Positions 7,548 through 14,058 of a stretch of DNA of 14,058 bases are shown here, piece after piece. This stretch comes from a bacterium (GTDB lineage Bacteria; Bacteroidota; Bacteroidia; Bacteroidales; Bacteroidaceae). The notes under the pieces were generated by a model, which was not told the origin of the DNA, did no database searches, and worked only from the letters and a program-made list of their open reading frames with translations. The stretch is from positions 1 through 14,058 of the forward strand of contig SFXD01000058.1 of assembly GCA_004559785.1 (NCBI GenBank). Direction: 5' to 3'. The number at the start of each line of letters is the position of its first letter. The first letter of the stretch is position 1. The translations under genes and the position numbers were made by a program.

Positions 7548-9827
7548 ATGAAAAAGTATTTCAAGACATTGCTCATAGCAGCAATGGGTATTTTCGCATT
7601 ATCCTCGTGTGAGGACGTACCCGCTCCCTACGACGTTCCCGGCAGTGGCGACGGAGGATCTGTAATAGAGCAACCAGACCCCGCTGGCACGGGCTCCGTT
7701 TCCGACCCATACAACGTGGCGGCCATATTGGACGTGGCAGCTGGATTGGGAACAGGAGAAACAGCCGGCCCGTACTATATCAAGGGTATAGTATCGTCAA
7801 TAAAGGAGGTTTCTGCCTCCTTCGGCAATGCTACGTTCTATATTTCCGACACAGGCGGCACGAACAACACGTTCTATGTATATCGCGCACTTGGGCTTGA
7901 CAACAAGAACGTCACGAGTGACGACCTTATAAAGGTCGGAGACGAGGTGGTCATTTGCGGAAAAATTACCAACTACAACGGTACGCTCGAAACCGTCCAG
8001 AAGGAAGCCTACATATACTCCATCAATGGAGGTGGCGGCAATGGAGGAAGCGAGGAAATAGCTACCTCTAAGGAAAATCCCTACAGCGTGGCAGAGGCAC
8101 AGGGAGCAAGCGGCAGCAATTATGTGTGCGGCTATATCGTAGGCTACATAGACGGACAGTCGCTGGAGAACGGAGCAAGGTTTGAAGTGCCTTCTGTACC
8201 CGAGACGGAAATCCTGATTGCAGACAATCCCGATGAGGTCGACCCCTCGAAGGTATACCCTGTGCAGTTGCCGGCAGGCGATATACGCAATGCCCTCGAA
8301 CTCTCCGCACATCACGAACTCCTGAAGCAGGAAGTGCTCCTCTTCGGTTCCATAGAAAGGTACTTCAATGTCCCGGGAATGAAGAGCACGTCATGGGCAC
8401 GTGTAGGCGAGAAGGAGTATGGCAAGGATCCCGAGGCTCCAGAGGCAGAACTCAATCCTAAGGGGGCTGGAACACTGGCTGACCCATTCAATGTAGATGG
8501 TATCATCAAGTACACAAGCGCATTGGCTGCAGATGTGAGCTCTCCTGACAAGGTTTACTTCAAGGGCATCGTCGAATCATTCAAGGCTAATGAAGAGCCA
8601 GGCAATTCTTATGGCAATGCTACTTTCTATATCAAGGACAAGGACGGTGCAAACACATTCTACTGCTTCCGTGTTATGGGACCTGACAATCAGAAGTTCA
8701 CATCAGCAGACCAGCTGAAGGTCGGTGATGAGGTTGTCATCTATGGTAATGTGGTCAACTACAAGGGCAATACACCTGAGACAGTACAGGGTCAGGCTTA
8801 TGTATACTCCATCAACGGCAACACGGAAGGCGGCGAAGGTGGCGGCGACAACCCTGGTGGCGACAAGCCAAGTGGTGAAGCCAGTGGTACAGGAGTTGCA
8901 TCTGACCCATACAATGTAGCGGGTGCTTTGGCTTATATCAGCACACTTTCTTCAGAGGACAAGCCAGAGGCATTGGTATATACCAAGGGTTACGTCAGCC
9001 AGGTAGTGAAGTTAGGAACTAAAGGTTCCATCCAGTTCCACATGTCGGACAAGGGTGTCGAGAACAGCCTGCTCGTTTATTATTGCAACAATTTGGGCAA
9101 TGTAGCTTTCTCTTCACTTGACGACCTGAAGGTCGGTGATGAAGTAGTAGTTTGCGGTAAGGTAGTGAACTATATGGGCAACACACCAGAGTATGCCTCT
9201 GGTGCATACCTCGTTTCGCTCAACGGCAAGACAGAAGGTGGCGAAGAAGGCGGTGAAGAAGGCGGCGAAGGCGGCGGCGAAGAAGGTGGTGGCGACACCC
9301 CCGTCGAACCCGTGGAAGGCTTCATGTTCACCAGTTCGCAGGTGTTCAGCAGCGGCCTCAACGGAGCGACGCTTGCACCCAATGGATATGGCCAACAGGC
9401 AGTGGCAAACGAGAGCACATGGTATGGATTCAGCATAGACGGCGTGGAGTTCGTTGGATGCAAGATTTGCATTGCTCCATCCAGCAATGGCGGTGGACTC
9501 CAGATGCAGGGCCACGCTTCGGACACTGCAAAGCAGGGCTTCGTTACAAACGTTACTCCATTCACGCCAATCAAGACCATACAGATTGTGTGCCGTACCT
9601 TGAATACTGCCAAGTACGACCCATCGTTCCACTTGTATGCCGGTACGGAGACGCATCCCGTTGACAATGCCATAGAGGGCACTTCCGCAAAGGTGGCAGC
9701 TGATGATACCTTCAACGAGTTCACTTACACCTTCGACCTCAGTGCAGGCTACTACACCCACTTCACCATAGCAAACGACCTTGCAGGTGCCTTGTACATC
9801 GACAAGGTAGTGGTGGCTACGAAGTAA
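7548..9827 (+). CDS. multi-repeat OB-fold/DUF6359 surface lipoprotein
   Basis: A 759-residue lipoprotein with lipobox LSS-C21 followed by Glu-Asp. It has four beta-rich repeats: R1 at 47-161, R2 at 174-288, R3 at 306-424 and R4 at 447-560. R1, R3 and R4 share G-x-G-x-x-x-DPxNV at the start, (L/I)KVGDEVV(I/V)(C/Y)G(K/N) in the middle and a (Y/L)xxS(I/L)NG end. R2 differs and resembles DUF6359, with LIADNPDE, PVQLPAGDIRNAL and GSIERYF. These look like OB-type domains, a fold common in single-strand nucleic-acid binding. A Gly/Glu-rich linker (561-587) leads to a different C-terminal beta domain (590-759) that I do not recognise. The gene starts 61 bases after the DUF5689 gene with no promoter box between, so it is the last gene of the receptor operon. 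Probably a surface ligand-binding protein; ligand not proven. Confidence 0.8.
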   Translation: MKKYFKTLLIAAMGIFALSSCEDVPAPYDVPGSGDGGSVIEQPDPAGTGSVSDPYNVAAILDVAAGLGTGETAGPYYIKGIVSSIKEVSASFGNATFYISDTGGTNNTFYVYRALGLDNKNVTSDDLIKVGDEVVICGKITNYNGTLETVQKEAYIYSINGGGGNGGSEEIATSKENPYSVAEAQGASGSNYVCGYIVGYIDGQSLENGARFEVPSVPETEILIADNPDEVDPSKVYPVQLPAGDIRNALELSAHHELLKQEVLLFGSIERYFNVPGMKSTSWARVGEKEYGKDPEAPEAELNPKGAGTLADPFNVDGIIKYTSALAADVSSPDKVYFKGIVESFKANEEPGNSYGNATFYIKDKDGANTFYCFRVMGPDNQKFTSADQLKVGDEVVIYGNVVNYKGNTPETVQGQAYVYSINGNTEGGEGGGDNPGGDKPSGEASGTGVASDPYNVAGALAYISTLSSEDKPEALVYTKGYVSQVVKLGTKGSIQFHMSDKGVENSLLVYYCNNLGNVAFSSLDDLKVGDEVVVCGKVVNYMGNTPEYASGAYLVSLNGKTEGGEEGGEEGGEGGGEEGGGDTPVEPVEGFMFTSSQVFSSGLNGATLAPNGYGQQAVANESTWYGFSIDGVEFVGCKICIAPSSNGGGLQMQGHASDTAKQGFVTNVTPFTPIKTIQIVCRTLNTAKYDPSFHLYAGTETHPVDNAIEGTSAKVAADDTFNEFTYTFDLSAGYYTHFTIANDLAGALYIDKVVVATK
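9228..9299 (+). repeat. Gly/Glu codon repeat (protein linker)
   Basis: Imperfect runs of GGC/GGT and GAA codons encode a Gly-Gly-Glu-Glu linker between the last OB-type repeat and the C-terminal domain. Shorter Gly-rich linkers lie after repeat 1 (near 8030) and repeat 3 (near 8825). The unit length is a multiple of three, so gain or loss of copies would keep the reading frame. Confidence 0.75.
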
Positions 9828-9858
9828 GGGTCGTATTCGAGCATCAGAAAATACGAGG

Positions 9859-9893
9859 AAGGTTGTCGTCCCGTCGGGGATGGCAACCTTTTT
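9859..9893 (+). terminator. intrinsic terminator of the receptor operon
   Basis: Bases 9859-9890 fold into a 14-bp stem (two G-U pairs) closed by a GTCG loop, and the stem runs directly into TTTTT (9889-9893). It begins 31 bases after the stop codon of the OB-fold lipoprotein and separates it from the endonuclease gene. Confidence 0.88.
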
Positions 9894-9959
9894 CGATGGC
9901 ACGCTCGGCATCAATTTAAGGTGGGAGCGTGTGTTTGGGAGTATTTTCCATCCAAAAGT

Positions 9960-9990
9960 TTTGTAGTGTGCCTATAATGTCATATCTTTG
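9960..9990 (+). promoter_or_regulatory. promoter of the endonuclease lipoprotein gene
   Basis: TTTG (9960-9963), 19 bases, then TATCTTTG (9983-9990) is an exact match to the two-part Bacteroidota vegetative promoter. Transcription would start near 9997, giving a leader of about 57 bases. Together with the terminator just upstream, this makes the endonuclease a separate transcription unit. Confidence 0.85.
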
Positions 9991-10053
9991 CATGCGCTAA
10001 ATTAGGCGTGAAAACTTATAAGTAGAACACCCCCTAAAAACACAACAGCATTT

Positions 10054-11016
10054 ATGAAAACTGCAAAGATACTTTTACCCCTTTTGTTGGCAACCGTGCT
10101 TGTGGGTTGCAATGACGACGACGATGAAGACATCAAGGCGAATGGTGCGGTCAATGCCAATGCCAATAGGGTATTGAGGAGTGGCAAGACCGAGAATCCC
10201 GACCAAACCGATGTCAACAAGGTGGCATGGCGCATGGAGATACCTTCCTTGAGGAACGGTCAGAACGACCTGTTCGTGGTCCATACAGTGGATGGCTATG
10301 GAGTGAACTACAGCATGGAGTACGATTGCAGCCTGAAGGCGGCGAGGTGGACGGCATACCAGTGGCATAGTGGCAACTCGGGAAATAATTGGAAAAGGGA
10401 AAAATGGAGATACGGAGAAACATTCAACGGCTATGGAGGCGATCGCGACCCCTTCCAGCCAGACCCCTTGATACCGGCAGGGTACAGGCTCAACGAGAAG
10501 AGTTATACAGGTTCTGGCTACCAGCGTGGGCACATGCTCGCATCACAGGACAGGGTGGCCTCAAAGGACATGAACGGACAGACCTTCTACATGAGCAACA
10601 TGCACCCTCAGATAGGTGCGTTCAATACCCAGGGGATATGGTATAACCTTGAGGGGTTCATACGTGACAACTACAACAAGGACTCCTTCCGCGACACGCT
10701 CTATGTCGTGAAGGGAGGGACGATTGCCGAGGGGCAGTATACTACGAAGGTCAATGCGGGCAACACCCTTGTCGTGCCAACCTATTTCTATATGGCAATA
10801 TTGTGCAAGAACAGCAAGGCAGGTGCAGGAGGCTACAAGGCCATAGCGTTCTGGATGGAGCACAAGGCTAATACCGACAAGTCATTTATCAATTATGCTG
10901 TCAGCATAGACAAATTGGAGGAACTCACGGGCATAGACTTCTTCTGCAACCTGCCCGACGACATAGAGAATGTTGTGGAGTCGTCCATGATACCACAGCT
11001 TTGGAACCTAAAATAG
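10054..11016 (+). CDS. DNA/RNA non-specific endonuclease lipoprotein (beta-beta-alpha-metal family)
   Basis: A 320-residue surface nuclease expected to cut DNA and RNA non-specifically with Mg. The signal peptide ends in LVG-C19, followed by NDDDDED, a strong acidic surface-export signal. The family active site is visible: the DRGH-type motif occurs as GYQRGH with His160 as general base, then SQDR, and SNMHPQ...FNTQGIWYNLE carries the metal-binding Asn191 and the helix Glu200. The Asp of DRGH is Gln157 here, a substitution that leaves the Arg and His. The length is normal and the family domain covers about 55-310. It follows the receptor operon in the same direction but has its own promoter. 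Surface degradation of nucleic acid to feed the receptor is a reasonable inference; defence against incoming DNA is an alternative. Confidence 0.92.
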   Translation: MKTAKILLPLLLATVLVGCNDDDDEDIKANGAVNANANRVLRSGKTENPDQTDVNKVAWRMEIPSLRNGQNDLFVVHTVDGYGVNYSMEYDCSLKAARWTAYQWHSGNSGNNWKREKWRYGETFNGYGGDRDPFQPDPLIPAGYRLNEKSYTGSGYQRGHMLASQDRVASKDMNGQTFYMSNMHPQIGAFNTQGIWYNLEGFIRDNYNKDSFRDTLYVVKGGTIAEGQYTTKVNAGNTLVVPTYFYMAILCKNSKAGAGGYKAIAFWMEHKANTDKSFINYAVSIDKLEELTGIDFFCNLPDDIENVVESSMIPQLWNLK

Positions 11017-11091
11017 CATATCAACGAGGCAATTGCGCAACAAAATGGAAAAAACTTCATCCGAAGGATGGCGTATTCCAATAATTTGTTG

Positions 11092-11178
11092 TAACTTTGC
11101 AGCCGACATTTATCAATCAGTCCCTTATCTGCTTCCTTCCAACAAGGGGAAATTCGGGGACATAACAGAACAAAAACA
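11092..11178 (+). promoter_or_regulatory. promoter and leader of rpmE2
   Basis: TAACTTTG (11092-11099) is an exact -7 box. There is no TTTG at the expected -33 distance. The leader of about 70 bases could form a short stem, CCCTT (11122-11126) with AAGGG (11144-11148). Ribosomal protein leaders often bind their own product, but nothing here is specific enough to claim that. Confidence 0.5.
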
Positions 11179-11430
11179 ATGAAGAAAGGTATTCATCCCG
11201 AAAACTACCGTCCGGTAGTGTTCAAGGACATGAGCAATGGCGACATGTTCCTCAGCCGTAGCACTGCAAAGGCTACGGAGACAGTCGAGTTCGAAGGCGA
11301 GACTTATCCAGTAATCAAGTTGGAAATCAGTAACACCTCTCACCCCTTCTACACGGGCAAGAGCAAGCTGGTGGATACGGCAGGTCGCGTGGACAAGTTC
11401 ATGAGCCGCTACGCTCGTTCCAAGAAGTAA
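11179..11430 (+). CDS. rpmE2: type B 50S ribosomal protein L31
   Basis: An 83-residue ribosomal protein of the large subunit. The N-terminus MKKGIHPENYRPVVFKDM and the SNTSHPFYTGKSK...GRVDKF segment are diagnostic for the type B form, which is longer than type A. There is no Cys at all, so the zinc-binding CxxC of type A is missing and the protein should work without zinc. In many bacteria this paralogue replaces the zinc form under zinc limitation; in Bacteroidales it is often the usual form. The gene is monocistronic, with its own -7 box and a downstream terminator. Confidence 0.97.
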   Translation: MKKGIHPENYRPVVFKDMSNGDMFLSRSTAKATETVEFEGETYPVIKLEISNTSHPFYTGKSKLVDTAGRVDKFMSRYARSKK

Positions 11431-11478
11431 TAGGGTATTATCGGGCAAGGAAAGGCGCACGAGTCATGTGGTGCGACC

Positions 11479-12066
11479 TTATTTCAAGTTAATGGTTATG
11501 GGCTGCAGATATCTTTCTGCAGCCTTTTTCTGTTCTTCCGTCAGTTCCTTGGTTTGCAGTTCCCAGGTCAGGGTACGGTTGTCGGGGTATAGCGTAGCCT
11601 TCATCAGGGGCAGGGCCTTCAGGTAGTCCAACGCTTCGTCGTCGGCCTCTCCTGTGGTAAACTCCTCTACCGAAGGGCGTCTTGCCTCGTCCCTTGCTAT
11701 TGAGTGCCAGTCGTTGTCGTAGAAGAATACCTGGCTGTCTTCTGCAGGCCCGTTGTATGTACGTACGAGGCATAGGGTAGAGTCTGTCAGCAGTTTCATC
11801 TGTATCGTGCTCCTGTCGCTTACTTGCAGCAGCAAGTAGTCTGCCGTCAGCATCTTCAGTTCCGTCCAGTCGTCCAGCTTATTCCTGACCCTTGCCGCCA
11901 TTCCGTTTTCCGCAAAGTCTATGCAGTCGAGTCTGTTGTTGCGTGTCATTAGTGGGAATATGCTGTCGGGTGCTTCTGCGAAAACGTCCCTCATCAGTCT
12001 TCCCTGTGCATTGGCGCAGGCAATATGCAGTGCGAGAACCATTATGCCAATCAGTCTTCTTTTCAT
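11479..12066 (-). CDS. DUF3256 family exported protein
   Basis: A 195-residue protein with an N-terminal signal peptide ending near ANA-Q21, so it is probably periplasmic; there is no lipobox at the cleavage point. The sequence, with DVFAEAPDSIFPLMTRNNRLDCIDF and a following KMLTADYLLLQVSD stretch, fits the Bacteroidota family DUF3256, whose function is unknown. No catalytic residues stand out. It follows the EamA transporter gene by 88 bp, with no promoter box between, and looks like the last gene of the truA operon. The 3' end doubles as the rpmE2 terminator. Confidence 0.8.
   Translation of the reverse strand: MKRRLIGIMVLALHIACANAQGRLMRDVFAEAPDSIFPLMTRNNRLDCIDFAENGMAARVRNKLDDWTELKMLTADYLLLQVSDRSTIQMKLLTDSTLCLVRTYNGPAEDSQVFFYDNDWHSIARDEARRPSVEEFTTGEADDEALDYLKALPLMKATLYPDNRTLTWELQTKELTEEQKKAAERYLQPITINLK
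11501..11529 (+). terminator. rpmE2 terminator inside the convergent DUF3256 gene
   Basis: GGCTGCAGA (11501-11509) pairs perfectly with TCTGCAGCC (11516-11524) around a 6-base loop and is followed by TTTTT (11525-11529). The orientation suits plus-strand transcripts from rpmE2, 71 bases after its stop. The whole hairpin lies in the last codons of the minus-strand DUF3256 gene. A weaker stem (11452-11460 with 11471-11480) lies between the two stop codons. Confidence 0.8.
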
Positions 12067-12154
12067 CTCTTGCTTACTTGTTTTTCTATCTTTTAATCGT
12101 TTTTCTCTCTTTTTCTGTTGTCGTGCGAATGGTCAAACGCTGTGCATTGGTCTG

Positions 12155-13033
12155 TCACCTTGTCCCCAGATATAGGAACACCATGCCGGCCAGTACGAGC
12201 AGGAGGTCGAGGGCCTTGCTGCGAAGGTTCTTCTCATGGAACAGCAGTGCGCCGAGCAGGAAGCTGACCACTACGCTGCCTCGCCTGACCATGCTGACTA
12301 CGCTGACCAACGCTCCGTCGAGGCTGAGCGAATGGAAGTACGCGAAGTCTGCCATGCTGAGGAAGATGCTAATCAGGGGTATCGACCACGACCACCTGAA
12401 TGGCGTAGTCTCCCTCCCGTGGTTTCGGAATGCCAAGACCGCCAAGCCCATCATCAGGCATTGGTAGAAGTTGTAGTAGCACTGAACCGTAATCCTGTTC
12501 AGCCCGATGCCTCCTTCTGTGGCGGATGTCATGAGGTATTTGTCGTATAGTCCGCTGACGGCTCCCATTACGGCAGCTCCCACTATGCAGAATATCCACT
12601 TGTTGTGCCTGAAGTCGATGCCTTCCTTGCGTCCGCTCCTGCTCAGCATGAAGAAACTCAATACCGCCAATGCTACTCCTGTCCACTGGTAGGCGTTGAG
12701 CTTCTCGCCGAAAAGCAGCAAGGCTCCGAGCAGCACCATCACGGGTCGTGTGGCATTTATGGGACCCACAAGGGTGATGGGCAGGTTCTTCATTCCGATA
12801 TATCCCAGTACCCAACTGCACAGCACAATGCACGATTTCAGCAGGATGTATTTCTGCACCTCCCATCCGCCGAACGGGGCATATCCCAAAAAAGGCAGGA
12901 ATATCATGGAGCAGAACAGAGTATTGAGGAAGAGTACTGGCAGGACGGCATTGTCCTGCAGGGCGTACTTCTTGCACACGTCATAGCATCCTAATAGTGC
13001 GGCGGAGAGGAAAGCGAGCAATATCCAGATCAT
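12155..13033 (-). CDS. EamA-family (DMT superfamily) inner-membrane transporter
   Basis: A 292-residue inner-membrane protein with about ten hydrophobic segments arranged as two similar halves, as in the EamA family of drug/metabolite transporters. The first half ends with the typical GPINATRPVMVLLGALLLFGEKL, and the second has the matching SVVSMVRRGSVVVSFLLGALLFHEK. Both carry the conserved Glu after the hydrophobic helix. Length is normal. Substrates in this family range from amino acids to nucleotide precursors and drugs, and cannot be assigned here. It lies 103 bp downstream of truA in the same direction with no promoter box in the gap, so co-transcription is likely. Confidence 0.9.
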   Translation of the reverse strand: MIWILLAFLSAALLGCYDVCKKYALQDNAVLPVLFLNTLFCSMIFLPFLGYAPFGGWEVQKYILLKSCIVLCSWVLGYIGMKNLPITLVGPINATRPVMVLLGALLLFGEKLNAYQWTGVALAVLSFFMLSRSGRKEGIDFRHNKWIFCIVGAAVMGAVSGLYDKYLMTSATEGGIGLNRITVQCYYNFYQCLMMGLAVLAFRNHGRETTPFRWSWSIPLISIFLSMADFAYFHSLSLDGALVSVVSMVRRGSVVVSFLLGALLFHEKNLRSKALDLLLVLAGMVFLYLGTR

Positions 13034-13136
13034 AAGTCGGCGAATAGTGTACTGTTAGTGTGCCATTGAGCAGGGATGTCGTAGGCATGGATGTTACTGC
13101 CGCTTGGCATAGGTATACGTCTCATGTTATTTTGCA

Positions 13137-13877
13137 TCAGTATCTGATATCGGTCAGGAAGAGAGCCTTGCCAGGGACGCTCTCTCCGGCCGAGCACCGG
13201 TCTTTTAGTTCTATTACCTTGCGGAAGTCATCCACGGAAATCTTGCCCCTTCCTACTTCCATCAGCGTTCCCACTATGGCCCGTACCATGTTGCGCAGGA
13301 ATCGGTTGGCGGAGATGGTGAATCTCCACGAACCGGGTTCTATCTCGTCCCAGTGTGCCTCGAATATCGTGCAGTCGTTGGTCTTGGTGTCCGTGGAGAC
13401 CTTGGAGAAACTGGTGAAGTCCCTGTATTCCGGCAGCGTTAGTGCCGCCTTGTTCATCAGGGTGAAGTCCACCTTGCCATGCACCATCCAGCTGTATTGC
13501 CTTAGGAAAGGGCTCTTGGCGGTATGTACGTAGTAGTGGTACGTCCTTCTCTTTGCGGAGAAGCGTGCGTGCATGTCATCCGCAACCTGTTCTACCTTCT
13601 GCACCGCAATGTCCTGCGGAAGGATCTTGTTGAGCCTGTATGCCAGTTGGCGGCAGTCCAGGGTCGTACCTTCGTCGGGATGGTAGTCGAAGTGTGCAAC
13701 CATCATCCTGGCGTGTACACCTGCATCGGTACGTCCGGCACCAACCACCTCGATGTCTTTCCTCAATAGGGTAGACAGGCACTCCTGCAGCGTCTGCTGG
13801 ACGCTATTCCCGTTTGGCTGTATCTGCCATCCGTGGTAGGACGTGCCATCGTAACTGAGAGTGATGAAATACCTCAT
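13137..13877 (-). CDS. truA: tRNA pseudouridine synthase A
   Basis: A 246-residue cytoplasmic enzyme that converts uridines 38-40 in the tRNA anticodon stem-loop to pseudouridine. The catalytic motif GAGRTDAGVHA is at 46-56 with Asp51 as the nucleophile. The N-terminus RYFITLSYDGTSYHGWQIQP is typical, as are the KRRTYHYYV segment and NRFLRNMVRAIVGTL near the C-terminus. The length is usual for the phylum. It is the first gene of the likely truA - transporter - DUF3256 operon. Confidence 0.97.
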   Translation of the reverse strand: MRYFITLSYDGTSYHGWQIQPNGNSVQQTLQECLSTLLRKDIEVVGAGRTDAGVHARMMVAHFDYHPDEGTTLDCRQLAYRLNKILPQDIAVQKVEQVADDMHARFSAKRRTYHYYVHTAKSPFLRQYSWMVHGKVDFTLMNKAALTLPEYRDFTSFSKVSTDTKTNDCTIFEAHWDEIEPGSWRFTISANRFLRNMVRAIVGTLMEVGRGKISVDDFRKVIELKDRCSAGESVPGKALFLTDIRY

Positions 13878-13905
13878 TCTTGGAATTCCTTATGCATTGC
13901 TTATG

Positions 13906-13913
13906 CAAAGTTA
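13906..13913 (-). promoter_or_regulatory. -7 box of the truA operon
   Basis: The minus strand reads TAACTTTG here, an exact TAnnTTTG box about 30 bases before the truA ATG. No TTTG at -33 is seen. Confidence 0.55.
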
Positions 13914-14058
13914 CAAAGAAAAAGCGACTTTGTGGAGGTTTCCGCCCATAAAATAACCTGAACTCGACGAATATCTATCAACTTGAAAGAAGCAAGAAAA
14001 TATGTCACTGACAACGGTATATATATTCGTTCCCGATAAGGTTATTAACCTTTCGCCC

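Noticed and set aside
8440..9240. Apparent base-composition shift in repeats 3 and 4 of the OB lipoprotein, suggesting transfer
   Set aside because: Hand counts gave 139/300 G+C for 8521-8820 and 111/240 for 8941-9180, against 115/240 for 7741-7980 in repeat 1. The difference (46% against 48%) is too small to support transfer.
11058..11070. CATCC-GAA-GGATG hairpin after the endonuclease gene as its terminator
   Set aside because: There is no T-run on the plus strand. The T-run would follow only on the minus strand, where no gene ends. No clear terminator for the endonuclease gene was found.
14038..14052. Palindrome AAGGTTATTAACCTT near the right edge as an operator
   Set aside because: It is short and AT-rich, and no gene start can be tied to it.
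14002..14058. Open plus-strand frame starting MSLTTVYIFVPDK and running off the right edge
   Set aside because: Only 19 codons are visible, with no promoter box or recognisable family. A stretch this long without a stop is common by chance.

Overview
The window looks like chromosomal DNA of a Bacteroidales bacterium, probably Prevotellaceae. The genus-level guess is an inference. The support is: repeated -7 boxes of the Bacteroidota type (TAnnTTTG), A-rich ribosome binding regions with almost no Shine-Dalgarno, surface-lipoprotein signals rich in Asp/Glu after the lipid Cys, and families nearly confined to this phylum (DUF5689, DUF6359, DUF3256).

Layout, left to right. 1-339 holds no convincing gene but has a 21-bp perfect inverted repeat and a triple 8-bp tandem repeat. 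340-1422 (-) is a secreted choloylglycine-hydrolase-family amidase. 1743-2741 (-) is class II fructose-bisphosphate aldolase, with a strong terminator at 1680-1710. From 2834 to 11016 lies the accessory centre of the window: a secreted endonuclease/exonuclease/phosphatase (EEP) family enzyme (-), then divergently (+) a TonB-dependent outer-membrane receptor, a DUF5689 lipoprotein, a large multi-repeat OB-fold/DUF6359 lipoprotein and, from its own promoter, a DRGH-type DNA/RNA non-specific endonuclease lipoprotein. 11179-11430 (+) is zinc-independent ribosomal protein L31. 11479-13877 (-) is a likely housekeeping operon truA - EamA transporter - DUF3256 protein, read from right to left.

The main hypothesis is that 2834-11016 is a surface nucleic-acid capture and uptake locus. 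Two exported nucleases would cut DNA or RNA, lipoproteins with predicted OB-type folds would bind the products at the cell surface, and the TonB-dependent receptor would import fragments. It resembles a polysaccharide-utilisation locus in logic, but has no SusD-like protein. Each family assignment rests on visible motifs; the shared function is inference.

Transcription units read from the sequence: receptor-DUF5689-OB lipoprotein as one operon ended by the 9859-9890 terminator; the endonuclease lipoprotein separately from a textbook TTTG-N19-TATCTTTG promoter; EEP and receptor from back-to-back promoters in a 160-bp gap; rpmE2 ended by a terminator embedded in the coding sequence of the convergent DUF3256 gene.
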